Of a stretch of DNA of 64,000 nt, positions 23,301 through 33,846 are shown piece by piece. Under the pieces are notes generated by a model that was not told where the DNA came from, did no database searches, and saw nothing but the letters and a program-made list of their open reading frames with translations. The first letter of the stretch is position 1, and each line of letters begins with the position of its first letter. This DNA comes from Malus domestica (taxonomy: Eukaryota > Streptophyta > Magnoliopsida > Rosales > Rosaceae): the NCBI RefSeq assembly GCF_042453785.1, contig NC_091676.1, positions 21,683,001 through 21,747,000 of the forward strand. Reading direction: 5' to 3'. The translations under genes and the position numbers were made by a program.

Positions 23301-25767
23301 ATACTTAATCAAGATAATTAATATATCATTGTGGTCGAATAGTTTCTTGGAGGAAGGAGGAACAATTTTCACCTTTGAGGGAACCAGAAAAGGGTGTTCT
23401 CTGAAATGTGTTATTAAAGTTCATAATCCTCAGTTTTACTGGAAGGTAAGTTTTGTTACTATGATTTTGACACTTTTTGTGTGATTATGTGCTGCACTAA
23501 ATTAACGTCAAGGGAAATGATCTCGTTGTGAAAGCAAGAAATCACTTTCACTGATAAGCAGTACGATTTGTTTGGCAGGTAATGACACAGGCTGATTTAG
23601 GCCTAGCAGATGCATATATCAATGGGGATTTTTCATTCGTTGACAAAGACAAAGGTCTTTTAAATCTTATAATGGTAAGATAATTCATCAGTGTCCGGTG
23701 CAAAATCATTTGTGTACTTTGCAGATTCACAGAAATGATCGTCTTGCTAATTCATTTTCCAGATTCTCATCGCCAACAGAGACGCAAATTCTTCCGACTC
23801 AAAACTGACCAAGAAAAGGTGTGATGAGACTTGGTTACTAGCTTAAACTTGAATAATGATATAGCTTTTATCTAGTAGTTAATGAAATCTCAATACAATG
23901 CGGACTCACCTACTTTCGCTGTAGGGGATGGTGGACGCCATTGTTATTCACAGCTAGTATAGCATCAGCAAAATATTTTTTCCAGCATGTTTCGAGGCAA
24001 AATACTCTCACTCAGGCTCGCAGGAACATCTCTCGTCATTATGACCTGGTATACAGATTATGACCTTGAAATTCATTATTATTTTCTATCTTTTCCCATT
24101 GATGATCTTCAAAGTATTTGGAACGGAGCCTAGGATCTCGTCACAGCTCACGATTAGCTTTCTGTGTGTTCCAGAGTAATGAACTATTCTCGCAGTTCTT
24201 GGACGAGACAATGACGTATTCCAGTGCTGTATTTAAGGTCAGAATAATTGGTTTCCAATCAGTTTACACTGCATGAAAGAAAGAAAGTACACTGTAGTTT
24301 AACTTATATCTCGGTTTCTATGTTAAATCGTTCTATAGACAGAAGATGAAGATTTAAAGGTTGCTCAGCTGAGGAAAATCTCCATTCTGATTGAAAAGGT
24401 GAGTCTCTTTTATATAACAACTCCGTCAAGTGTTTGTCCGTCTTTCTGTGCTATTTCAATTAGTTTTTCCTTTCGATAATTCAGGCTAGAATTGAAAAGA
24501 ACCATGAAGTTCTAGAGATTGGATGCGGTTGGGGAAGCTTAGCTATTAAAGTCGTCAAACAAACAGGTTGCAAATACACCGGCATCACTCTGTCCGAGGA
24601 ACAACTGAAATATGCACAAGAGAAAGTGAAAGAGGCTGGCCTTCAGGTATCAAATGTTGTGAATAGCATGTATATATATAAGCATATATCAAGGGTTTTG
24701 AATGCATGTGCGTGTACGCAAACTATACGTAATTTCGGTTGAATTTCTACCAGGACCGCATCAAATTTCTTCTGTGCGATTACCGCCAGCTTGCTAGCTA
24801 CAAATATGACAGAATTATATCTTGGTTAGTGTTGCTCCGACCAAGTTTAGTTCATGAATAATACTACTGGAAATAACTTGATCCGTGGTGGAATTTTGCA
24901 GCGAGATGCTAGAAAGCGTGGGGCATGAATTTATGGACGAATTCTTTTCGTGCTGTGAATCTGTGCTAGCAGAAAATGGCCTTCTTGTTCTACAGGTAAC
25001 ATTGCAACAAGTTGTTAGTTCATTGACTGATAAATTGTAACTCCTATAAACTGTAACATCCAATATGTTGCTAATAGTTAAGGGTGGTTTATTTTTCCTT
25101 ACAGTTCATATCAATACCAGATCAGCGCTACGATGAGTACAGGCGAAGTTCAGACTTCATAAAGGAATATATTTTTCCGGGTGGATGTCTACCTTCGTTA
25201 AGTAGGGTAACATCGGCAATGGCTGCTTCTTCCAGACTCTGGTATGATCTGTTATCACGGGAACAATTCCATCATTCGGTTTAACTTGGTGGTATGCGAT
25301 TTTTGTTTTGACTTTCGCAAACTTCATTCCTGCAGTGTGGAGCACCTGGAAAACATTGGAATCCATTACTTCCAAACACTCAGATATTGGAGAAAAAATT
25401 TCTTGGACAGACAAGGGTAAGAAGATTTGATCTAAACTCTGAATCCTCCCCAAAGGCATTTTAGAGTAAGCATGACTTAGTGAAAATGTTGATGAAATAC
25501 TTTGGATGTGTAGTGAAATACTCGCTCTTGGATTTGATGAAAAGTTCATCCGGACATGGGAGTATTATTTTGATTATTGCGCGGCCGGTTTTAGGACGTA
25601 TACTCTTGGAAATTACCAGGTACATTTCTACACTTCGCAACACATTGATGAATGCTGTTTGAAGCTACAAGCACAGCTAAAAGTAAAGATATGCGATGCA
25701 GATCGTGTTTTCACGCCCCGGCAATGTTCCGGCATTCAGCAATCCGTACAAAGGCAAGTGTTGCTGA
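17101..25767 (+). CDS. CFAS: plant cyclopropane-fatty-acid synthase (FAD oxidase-CFA synthase fusion), 24 exons
   Basis: CFA synthase adds a methylene group from S-adenosylmethionine across the double bond of phospholipid acyl chains. Exons: 17101-17274, 19755-19972, 20241-20346, 20673-20774, 21124-21183, 21283-21361, 21787-21934, 22108-22231, 22396-22576, 22856-22884, 23079-23227, 23343-23445, 23579-23674, 23763-23818, 23925-24048, 24175-24237, 24339-24398, 24485-24646, 24754-24824, 24902-24995, 25105-25241, 25336-25416, 25514-25619, 25702-25767. All junctions are GT-AG and the frame stays open for 862 residues, the usual plant length. The N-terminal half is an amine-oxidase-like flavoprotein: GAGISG at 7-12, acidic E30 closing the ADP fold, then GGHA. 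The C-terminal half is the methyltransferase: VLEIGCGWGSLA from about 633 is the SAM loop, and CEMLESVGHEFMDEFF from 702 is the conserved CFA-synthase block. Intron 1 is 2.5 kb and carries repeats. No broken domain was seen. Product specificity (cyclopropane position, lipid class) cannot be read from sequence. Confidence 0.95.
17320..17349 (+). repeat. (CT)n microsatellite in CFA synthase intron 1
   Basis: About 15 uninterrupted CT units shortly after the first splice donor. Confidence 0.95.
17468..18004. mobile_element. candidate MITE in CFA synthase intron 1
   Basis: The left end GAGAATCTCCAACCTTGGGA and the right end CCAATGGTTGGAGATGGTTT form imperfect inverted termini (ATCTCCAACC...GGTTGGAGAT). 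The interior is about 520 bp, very AT-rich and non-coding. A target duplication could not be fixed. Similar TCTCCAAC-type sequence is present at 31610 and 31830. Confidence 0.4.
18725..18745 (+). repeat. (AT)n microsatellite in CFA synthase intron 1
   Basis: About ten AT units directly preceding the dispersed repeat at 18767. Confidence 0.9.
18767..19005 (+). repeat. dispersed repeat, copy 2, in CFA synthase intron 1
   Basis: Same family and same orientation as 9557-9790. It begins GGCACTACCCTTCGGTTCTT and ends in GGTGGTGGGTGGTACCC, so its termini are weakly inverted. It lies within the first intron on the sense strand. Confidence 0.7.
20850..21110 (+). repeat. SINE-like / tRNA-derived repeat fragments in CFA synthase intron 4
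   Basis: CTAGTGGTTCTCTCTTTCGA followed about 30 bp later by TTTTAGGTTCAAATCCC resembles pol III A- and B-boxes. A second, more degenerate unit follows (CTATGTCTAGTGATATTTCT then GGTCTTAGGTTAGACTC). A similar trace is at 18580-18640. No poly(A) tail or TSD was defined, so the call is tentative. Confidence 0.35.
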
Positions 25768-27648
25768 TTTTCCTTTTATTTGTCCTTGCTTTCATTTTAA
25801 TTTGTCCTTGCTTTCATTTTAATTTCTCACAATCAAGCTCAAGCTGACTTGCTTTAATTTTAATTGTTATTTTTCCATAATAAAACCGTTTTCTTTTATT
25901 TATTTATACGGTGTCAAGGCCGCCTTGTTTCTTAAAGAAGCTTACTTGCAACGGGGATGCAATGGTAGCAGTATCAAGCCCAATCATGCACGTCCCCGTT
26001 GCATGCTAGTCCTTTAATGAGTGGCGCAACCTAGCACCTTCACGGCAAAGATTGAAAACAAAAACTATCAGCTTCGGTTTGTGATCGAAAGGTTGAGAAC
26101 CATCGTCTACATCTTTTGAAGATACTAAAGCAATGAATCGACTCAGCAGATCGAAATCCCTCCGGTGTATCAAAACTCTTTTGGTGAGGTGGTACCATTA
26201 GAGGCGTAAAACATGTCGGATGGGCTCGTTTAAATCCAACTCGGTCACGTTATGTGCACAAGTTTGTGCCAATATAGTGATCAAGTAAACACAACTGAAA
26301 TTTACCATCTTTTCCTTTGCCCAATTTGTTTGCATGAGCAAAACACGCGCTGCAACTTGAGCTGCTTAAAGGAGTACGGGACACAACTAACGCGACCTGC
26401 AACATTTAAGGAATCTAAAACATAGGAAGCACTGTTGTACATAGAAACAAGACATCTCCCTCACCGCAAAACCTCCGGCTTTTCGAAGCACAAAACGCTC
26501 ACCACAAGACATGGAACAAGGCAAGAAATAGGGCAGGGTACTCTAAAACAAGGACAGGAGAAAAACAAAACAGCCTGTACTGTTACAAACAGTCATGATT
26601 CTTACTCAAATAGTGCAGAACGAAATCTACCGTGATCTCGAATTTGGATAAATAAATGAATAAAAAAGCAATGGCTCTTCTACTTCATTCTAAAGTTGTA
26701 AATACTGCTTCTCTAATTATCCTACGATCAACAGACTTCCACAATCAAATAGTGATACTGGGTAAGCTGCTCAAGTCAACATACCGTAGGCCAAGGCTGT
26801 TCACCTCACAATCTGTCATGCAACCACAAACCTGAGTGACGTTTATGATACCAATGACGTGAGCTCGAGGACTCTACAGAATTTGACAGTGTTGGCTTGG
26901 CCTGACTGGAGAATGACCTGATTAATTTCAAGTGAACAAACTTCCCAAGATTTCATTCCATGTCGAACACACCCTCAATGAACATGCCCCACCATGAAGC
27001 TTGTCTTCAGCCATGATGGACACTTCACTTTACAACTCGTGCACTTCCTCCTGTACAACACAAGGCCAAATACAGGGGGAAAATGATTATGCCATCGTCA
27101 AAGTGTCAACTACCACTACGACTATCGCTACCCATTACGAAGTGAACAGCCCATAGCTCCATTGCTATCAGAGAACTACCCTCACTACATCTTTGTAATT
27201 CCTACTTGTCATATCAAATCAAGCATAGCACCTAGTGGCCAAACTTCCTAAAGCATCTAACCTTCAGCAAAAAATAAACGGAAAATAAAGCAATGATAAG
27301 ATGTCAAACAACAGAATACTTTTAGCTTTAACACTACGGCCAAAAAGGTAAATGCTACTAGCAGCTTGTAGACAATTATAAGCACGCCAAATTTAACACC
27401 ACTCGCAAGCAAAAATTAAATAGGAGCATCTAGTGTGCACTAAAATACTATTTATTATAGGCTACCAAAATAGAAACTGCAAACTACTAGAACTTAAGCA
27501 ATCCAACCAGTCCCAAAGCATTGTCATCCAACTTGAGCTGTTCTTGCTACTGCCGCTGGTCATGAGAAACCATTACTAGCTCATGCATAAAGAGATACAG
27601 ATCCATAAAACAGGATGCAATTTCAATTGAAACAGTCATCCATCAAAA
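25768..27648. other. intergenic region between CFA synthase and hnRNP genes
   Basis: It holds the 3' flanks of two convergent genes. A 23-bp unit (TTGTCCTTGCTTTCATTTTAAT) is tandemly duplicated at about 25780-25825, just after the CFA synthase stop. Much of 26600-27648 is probably the 3' UTR of the minus-strand hnRNP gene. A TTGTGTTGTACAG acceptor-like site at about 27050 on the minus strand would allow an intron there, but this is unproven. No further coding sequence was recognised. Confidence 0.5.
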
Positions 27649-30562
27649 TTACTGCTGCTGGGATTGTCGTGCCTGAGCACTTCCATACCCACCACCATAA
27701 CCAACTTGTCCACCATTTGCCTGACCACCATAATTTCCAGAAGCTTGTGATGGATCAGATCTCCAACCAGCATTTCCATAACCAGCATTTCCATTTGAAT
27801 CGCCATAGCCACTTCCACCGTAGCCACCAGTACTACCTTGCTCCCCACCTGGAGCACCAACATTGTTATTTGGGACACTCCCCGAACGTCCTCCAACAAC
27901 TCCATATCCAGACGGATTTGCATAGGACACATCCATTCCACTGTACCCACCATAACCATAACCTTGAGTTCCATACCCAGCCGCTGCACTAGGTGATTGA
28001 CCAGCAGGTGCAGAACCAGGGCCACCACTGCCTGTACCTGCACTGCCACTTGAAACACCCCAAGGAGCAGTATTCCCATAACCCATAGCACCATATCCAG
28101 AGGGAGCTTGAGAGCTCCACGCACTTCTAGGGCCACCTGGCGGACCACTAGCATAACTGGCATTTGGGGCATTAGGGTTTCCATATGCAGCAGCTGCTGG
28201 CCCTCCATAACCAGTATTGGTACCTCCATAACTTCCATAACTGCCATAGCCAATTCCATTACTGGTAGGACCATACCCGTAACTGGGTGCACTATACCCA
28301 GAAGAACCATAAGGTGGAAACCCACCTCCAGCACTCTGGGATTGCATGTACCTATTGGAGTCCATTCGGACATCATATGAATTTGGGTTGCCAGTAGATA
28401 CCCCATAGCCTTGATAACCACCTCCAGCAGCACCGCCGCCACCTTGACCGCCACCCATGCTACGGCTACCCCCACCGGGGTTGGCATCTTTGGGAAGAGC
28501 CCGCTTAACTTCCACTTGCTTACCATTTAAATCATGAAATGTCTTGTGCAAAACCCTATCAACAGCTTCTTCAGTGTCAAATGAAATAAACCCAAAACCA
28601 CGAGGACGTCCAGTACTTTGGTCATACATTACTACTACATCAGTTACATGGCCAAAAGATTCAAAATACTCACGGAATCCTTCCTCACTAAGAGTGGGGG
28701 GCAACCCTCCAACAAATATCTTCTTGGTCCTAACATTTCCCCCACTTCCAGCACTTCTAGTAGGATTAGCATTTCCAACTCTTCCAGTGGTTTGCTGCTC
28801 CTCTCTTGATAGGGCCCTCTTAGCCTCAACCTGAAAATTCAAACCAGTGGTTATGCAGCAGAAGTAAAAACACCTTGAGTGTCACGGGTGTGGATCTTAA
28901 ATAACAAGCAAGAGCCAAAGCAACTTTATAGAAATAATACTCAAAGCTTCAATGGTGTCCATATATCAATGGGTATCATAAGCAACACTGACAAGAAAAT
29001 ATTGTCCATAAGGACCATTTTTTAAATTAGTTACCGACCCAAACATGTGCAGCCAGTACAAAATGGTTAAAAGGTGACTTATAGTGGCATGGCTCATACA
29101 AGAACCACTTTAGATATATAAAATGTAGCATCGCTGCAGCAGAACAACTAGGTTAGAAAGTCATATCCTCTTCTGAGGCAAGAAAGATATATCCTCTTTG
29201 GAAGCCTAACACACTGAAGTATGGCACATTTCTCTTTCTACACGATTTTCTTTATACGATTGATATGACCATACTAAAAACCTAACTAGCTAAATCTTAT
29301 ACCAAATTGTCCATTGGGCCTAAGTCCGACAGAGGCCTTACTAGTCCTGAACAATCTAGGAGTTTGTCTACAAAATATAATCAGGGTCAATATCATAAGT
29401 TATTAAGAGTCATCAAAATTATGTTGTCATATCTTTTCTAATTTTTTTTCCATCTATATTGTCCTCTCTCTTCTCATTTTTATTTAACATCTTTTTAATT
29501 TTTATCTTCTTTTCTCTTTAATTCTTCTGATTACTTAAATTCATGCGATCTCCAACCAACTATAACCATAGAAAGCACCCACAGTTATACACGAATCCTT
29601 TCTCAGGGATTCACCCTCAGCAACTGAAGAGTGGTACAAGGAGACCACATACAATCCATAAAAAAGTTTCCAGAACTGTTACAAGCTCAAATGTTAGCAT
29701 CATTATCATTGTGGGATGTAAAACACTTGACATGCAAACCAGTCGTAAATCCTAAACCCTTAACCCAGTCACAGACATAACAAAGAATGATTTCACAGCA
29801 TGTAAATAAATACACATCCAGACATTTGTTCACAAGAATAACTTATTGCTCACTACTCCAAACCAACAGAAGAACAACAGAACAACATGTATACCATCAG
29901 CTTAGAAAAACACATTAGAAGCTACCAATACAAATGTTTTTTACTCTTGCTCCTTGGTATAAATACAGTGAACACAATTAATCAAAGACTAAAGCTCTTA
30001 ACAAGCAAACGTTATGTTATATTTAGCAGCCAAGCCGTACTTTTACAAATTCAATCAAAGTCTTACTTGCAAACATATTAGCAACCAACAAACCAGAAAA
30101 ACTGCAACTATACATACTTCAATGTCAAATAAAATAAAGCTGGACACGAGAATGAATACATTCACAACCGGACTAGCAGAATTACAAAACCTAGAAACTA
30201 AATCTCAAAAAATCAAATAAAATTAACAATGACCAGCTTAAGCACACTAAAAAAAGAGAGGCCCAATTAGCTTAACACCAAATTAAACAAAAACCCACTA
30301 AAAATAAAAAACAAATAAAAAATGAGAATCTGAATCTCACCGTTCTACCATCGATGGTGTGCTTATCCTGAAGAACCCTATCGAGAACAGCAGGATCTAC
30401 AAAAACCACAAACCCAAAACCCCTGGGGCGGCCGGATACCTTGTCCCTCATGACCACCGTCTGCAAAACGTCGCCGTAGTTGCTGAAGTACTCTTTAAGC
30501 TTATCCTCCGAGGTCTCCCATGAAATCCCACCAATAAAAAGCTTTCCCTGATCTGAATCCAT
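27649..30562 (-). CDS. RNP1: heterogeneous nuclear ribonucleoprotein 1-like (two RRMs, Gly-rich tail), 2 exons
   Basis: An RNA-binding protein of the hnRNP A/B class, expected in the nucleus and in pre-mRNA or mRNA handling. Exon 1 is 30562-30341 and exon 2 is 28830-27649, with a 1.5-kb GT-AG intron; 467 residues. RRM1 has RNP2 LFIGGI at 8-13 and RNP1 RGFGFVVF at 47-54. RRM2 has RNP2 IFVGGL at 112-117 and RNP1 RGFGFISF at 151-158. The intron lies right after RRM1. From about residue 180 the protein becomes a long low-complexity Gly/Tyr/Ser/Ala tail ending QSQQQ. The start MDSDQGKLF fits the Arabidopsis hnRNP1 family. The frame stays open upstream to 30937, but that part is CT-rich 5' UTR-type sequence. 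Both RRMs keep their key aromatic residues, so the gene appears functional. Target RNAs cannot be inferred. Confidence 0.93.
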
Positions 30563-30704
30563 GCGGGTTTTCACTTCACTGCCTCTCCTTCTCACTGACT
30601 GCGTGTGAGAATGAAAGCTTCGATCTTTATGTAATTTCGGAGGTGTGTTTTTGGATTTTGGGGGTTTGGGATTTGGGAGAGAAAGGAAGGGTTTGTGGCC
30701 GACT

Positions 30705-30731
30705 AGAGAGAGAGAGAGAGAGAGAGAGAGA
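30705..30731 (-). repeat. (TC)n microsatellite in the hnRNP 5' leader
   Basis: A 27-nt AG run on the plus strand, so CT-rich in the transcript, about 145 nt upstream of the start codon. Such CT tracts are common in plant 5' UTRs. The promoter should lie to its right, around 30800-31000. Confidence 0.85.
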
Positions 30732-31367
30732 ACGGGGTTCCAGTGTGTATGTATGCTTCGAGATTGGGGGAAGTTTGGGACTTGGTAGATGGAAGTACGC
30801 GTTTGGACGGATGAGATTTGCTGCATTGGTTGGTCTGGAAGACTTTGATGTTTTGTACGGTTTGGATTTGATGTAAGTCGAAATCCGCCGGTGAATTGGT
30901 TCATTGTCACGTGAGATGCACAGAGAAGACACCTCATTCATAGTAAGTGGGAAAATCGTCACACTAACATGACATCATTTCATTTTCGAATTGTTTATTT
31001 TTTTAGCATCATCTAATAATTGTTTTAGAAAAAAAAATTTCAATTAATTTAAAGACTATTTAGTTATTCATATAAATCAAAGAAATTGACAGTTCATCAT
31101 TTGGATGATGTTTGTTATTGTAATCATTAATTTGTTTTACACAGGTGAATGACTATAAATGTTCTTTAAAGCGAAAAAAAAATTTAAATGATCTTTAGAT
31201 GATAATAAAGAAACTAAATGATTTTGATTATAATATTTGTAAGCTAAAATAATGTCGAGTTAGAGAGGAAGTATCATCCTCCTCAAAATATAGTTTATGC
31301 ACCAAAATTAGTTCAATCGCTTCCTGTCCAATGGTTTGTGCTATGAAAGCTAATAAATTAAAATGAA

Positions 31368-31852
31368 ACCACCATGGGGTGGCTTAGTGGTTGGGACAAA
31401 TTCCAGACCTATGTTCCACACGACACGTCTTGGGTTCAATTTCTGGTGCTTGTGAAGCACGATGATGGCCATGAGAGGCTGAAATGTCTCTATGAGTCTT
31501 CTCAGCACCTGGAATGGTGAATGTCGTGGCGACACCACTAGCTGGTCCCCTTTTTAAATATAAAATAATTAAAATGAATTTTAGGTTTTCTTTTGTGAAC
31601 TTTTAAGGCTATCTCCAACTCAAGGGTGAGAAATTCCAAAATTTGGCTCATATTAGTGCTGGTGAATCGCACGATGGTGACCAAAAGGAGGCAAAAATGC
31701 CCCTGTGAGTCTTCATGACCCTTGAAGGGTGAACTGATGTGGCAAAGCCACCAGCTAGTCCCCCTTTTAAAAAGAAAATAATTAAAATGAATTTGATGTT
31801 TTATTTTGTGAACTTGTAAGGCTATTTCCAACTCAAGGGTGAGAAATTTCAA
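31368..31852 (+). repeat. tRNA-derived SINE followed by a second partial unit in tandem
   Basis: GGTGGCTTAGTGGTTGGGAC at about 31377 matches a pol III A-box, and CTTGGGTTCAATTTCTGG at about 31430 matches a B-box, the layout of plant SINEs. The 3' part (CTATGAGTCTTCTCAGCACC through CCAACTCAAGGGTGAGAAAT, about 31490-31635) is repeated at about 31705-31852 with substitutions. The second unit lacks the promoter boxes. The remainder of 30960-32165 is AT-rich with no gene seen. Confidence 0.6.
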
Positions 31853-32170
31853 TATTTAGCCCCATATTTTCAACTATTCAACGATATGTATAAGTTTAGT
31901 CAGTTTTTTCCTACAAGGTAAAGGACCTATAATTCCATCCTCAACTTGATAATTTGTTAAACTTTTGTATTTCTTTGATCTTGTTTTCACTAGTAGTTTT
32001 GGAATTAGTTTTTGTATAATTTATCTTGTTTTTACGAACATTTTGATATGTAAAAAAATTCAAATTCAAATTCAAAAAAAATTGTTGAGATACTTTTGAG
32101 TTAGGCATCATTGGATTCAATATGACAACTATTTTTTACATAATGTGAACTATTTGTTTGGATGTCCTAC

Positions 32171-33841
32171 TGTTTAGATCCAAAATTACACAATTGGCCC
32201 GAGCGATCGAGGCCGTTGAGTGAGTGAAGTTCTAACCGTTAGATGGCTTAGTCGGGACAATTTTTAGTTGTTATTAAGGAATAATATTATGATTTTTTTT
32301 GTCATGATAATATCCCTTAATAACATATTAAATTATTTAGACTTGGTTTTATCTTAAAATCTAGCTGGTTTGATTTGTAGTCCAAGGCGTTATAGATTTT
32401 CTTCCATGCGTCATGCATATGAGTGTGGGTGAGAGACTTTCCATGCAATTTGTGCATGTGTGGAGTGATCAGCTCAAAGACACTTAAAAGGGATTAGCAT
32501 GTTCTGCATGAATGAGAATGGATGAAGTTGGAACTTGACCAAGCAAAGAGTTGTTGATGATTATCATCGAAAAGTGATAATCATGGTGCCGTCTGAAGGG
32601 AAGTATAGTTCGAAATGGACATGGTCTCTTATGGGGCATGCAAAAGATAAGAAATGAGAATAATTAAATGATGATATCTCCAGTGATATTGCAATTTACC
32701 TTGCATGCACATGAACATACATGGTGGAAGAAGAAAGTTTGTAGTTACATTGGGAGTCTTTAACTTTGAGTGACTTTGGATTGGATAAGGCAAGGTTTTT
32801 GATAGGATTAGTATGCAGAGTCCTCACGTGGTCTCTAATAGCACAAAATAATCACCACTTATCATTCAAGCATGCATGTGGTCTCGATCTCGCAAACAAA
32901 TTCAGGAGGATGGCAATCCGTGAGGTTATTAAAGATAATATTCTAAGGAATATTATTTTGATTGCTTTGATGCCACAGCAGATAATCTTCAGCATGGCTA
33001 GCAAGCAATCAGTACTATAAATACATGAGGTTGTGCAACATTGAAAGCCCTTCCAATAAAACACACAAACTGCCCTGCGCAAACTTTCACTCTACGTGAA
33101 ACCTCTCAACAACCTTGAGATTTTTTTATTTTCTTTTTTGCCGACACATCTTTAGTTTGGATAAACAGCACTGTGAAGGCAACCGGCGAACATCTTCAGT
33201 TTGGATAAACAGAACTGTTGTCGTAGAATTAGCCGACTGCGAAGCACCTTCAGTTTGGATAAACAGCATTGCGTCGAAACCGACTGGTTACCTATCCAAG
33301 TCTCGATCGAGACGAATTTTCGAATCCTTATTGGTAGAGGTCATCTCATTAGCCTTCTCAACGAAGTGAGGTGTTACAAGTTACTAGGCTCGGCACATTG
33401 AACGCCGAGTTGTTTTATAATAGGATATTCACAAGTAAGTTTTAGAGTTTAGCATTCTGACGGCCGAACCACATTCACCATCAAGACATACATCTATTTT
33501 GAGTACTTGTGTCTGTATAGTTTGGTGCCAGTTCGGCATGCTTATACTCTTACGAATATAATCACCGCCACCGAACCCGGCGCGATAATTCATGAACTTC
33601 GCAGAACTAGCAGACTTGTCTTCAGGCTCTAGAACCTGAAGGCCGAGACGTGTTCCTTCCTCGGCCGCAGTCACAAGATCAAGAAGTTAGCAGCGCGCTC
33701 AACGCAACATCAATAAATTTTACTCCCCGACCGAGCTCGGTTGTCGAGTTGGCACGCCCCGCACACAACCGAAAGACGTAGTTAGCTCATTAGTTACTCG
33801 GCATGCGCGCCACGTAGGCTTGGTAGTTTTTAGGGTCAACA
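32171..33841 (+). mobile_element. solo LTR (about 1.67 kb), probable gypsy family
   Basis: Bounded by TGTTTAGATCC at the left and GGGTCAACA at the right, with the 5-bp target duplication CCTAC on both sides (32166-32170 and 33842-33846). A TATA-like CTATAAATACAT at about 33016 and CT/CA-rich leader sequence follow LTR structure. A 30-bp motif containing TTCAGTTTGGATAAACAG is present three times between 33150 and 33265. No internal domain is present, so this is an LTR-LTR recombination product. A diverged copy lies at about 56535-58191. Strand is not fixed by any coding sequence; plus is assumed from the TATA position. Confidence 0.8.
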
Positions 33842-33846
33842 CCTAC

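Noticed and set aside
27636..28526. A 296-codon frame on the same strand as hnRNP exon 2 in another frame, plus plus-strand frames at 27615-27992 and 28108-28380
   Set aside because: They are shadows of the Gly-rich, codon-biased low-complexity tail; the RRM-bearing frame is clearly the real one.
30563..30937. In-frame upstream extension of the hnRNP exon 1 frame
   Set aside because: The sequence is CT-rich leader with a microsatellite, and MDSDQGKLF is the family's conserved start.
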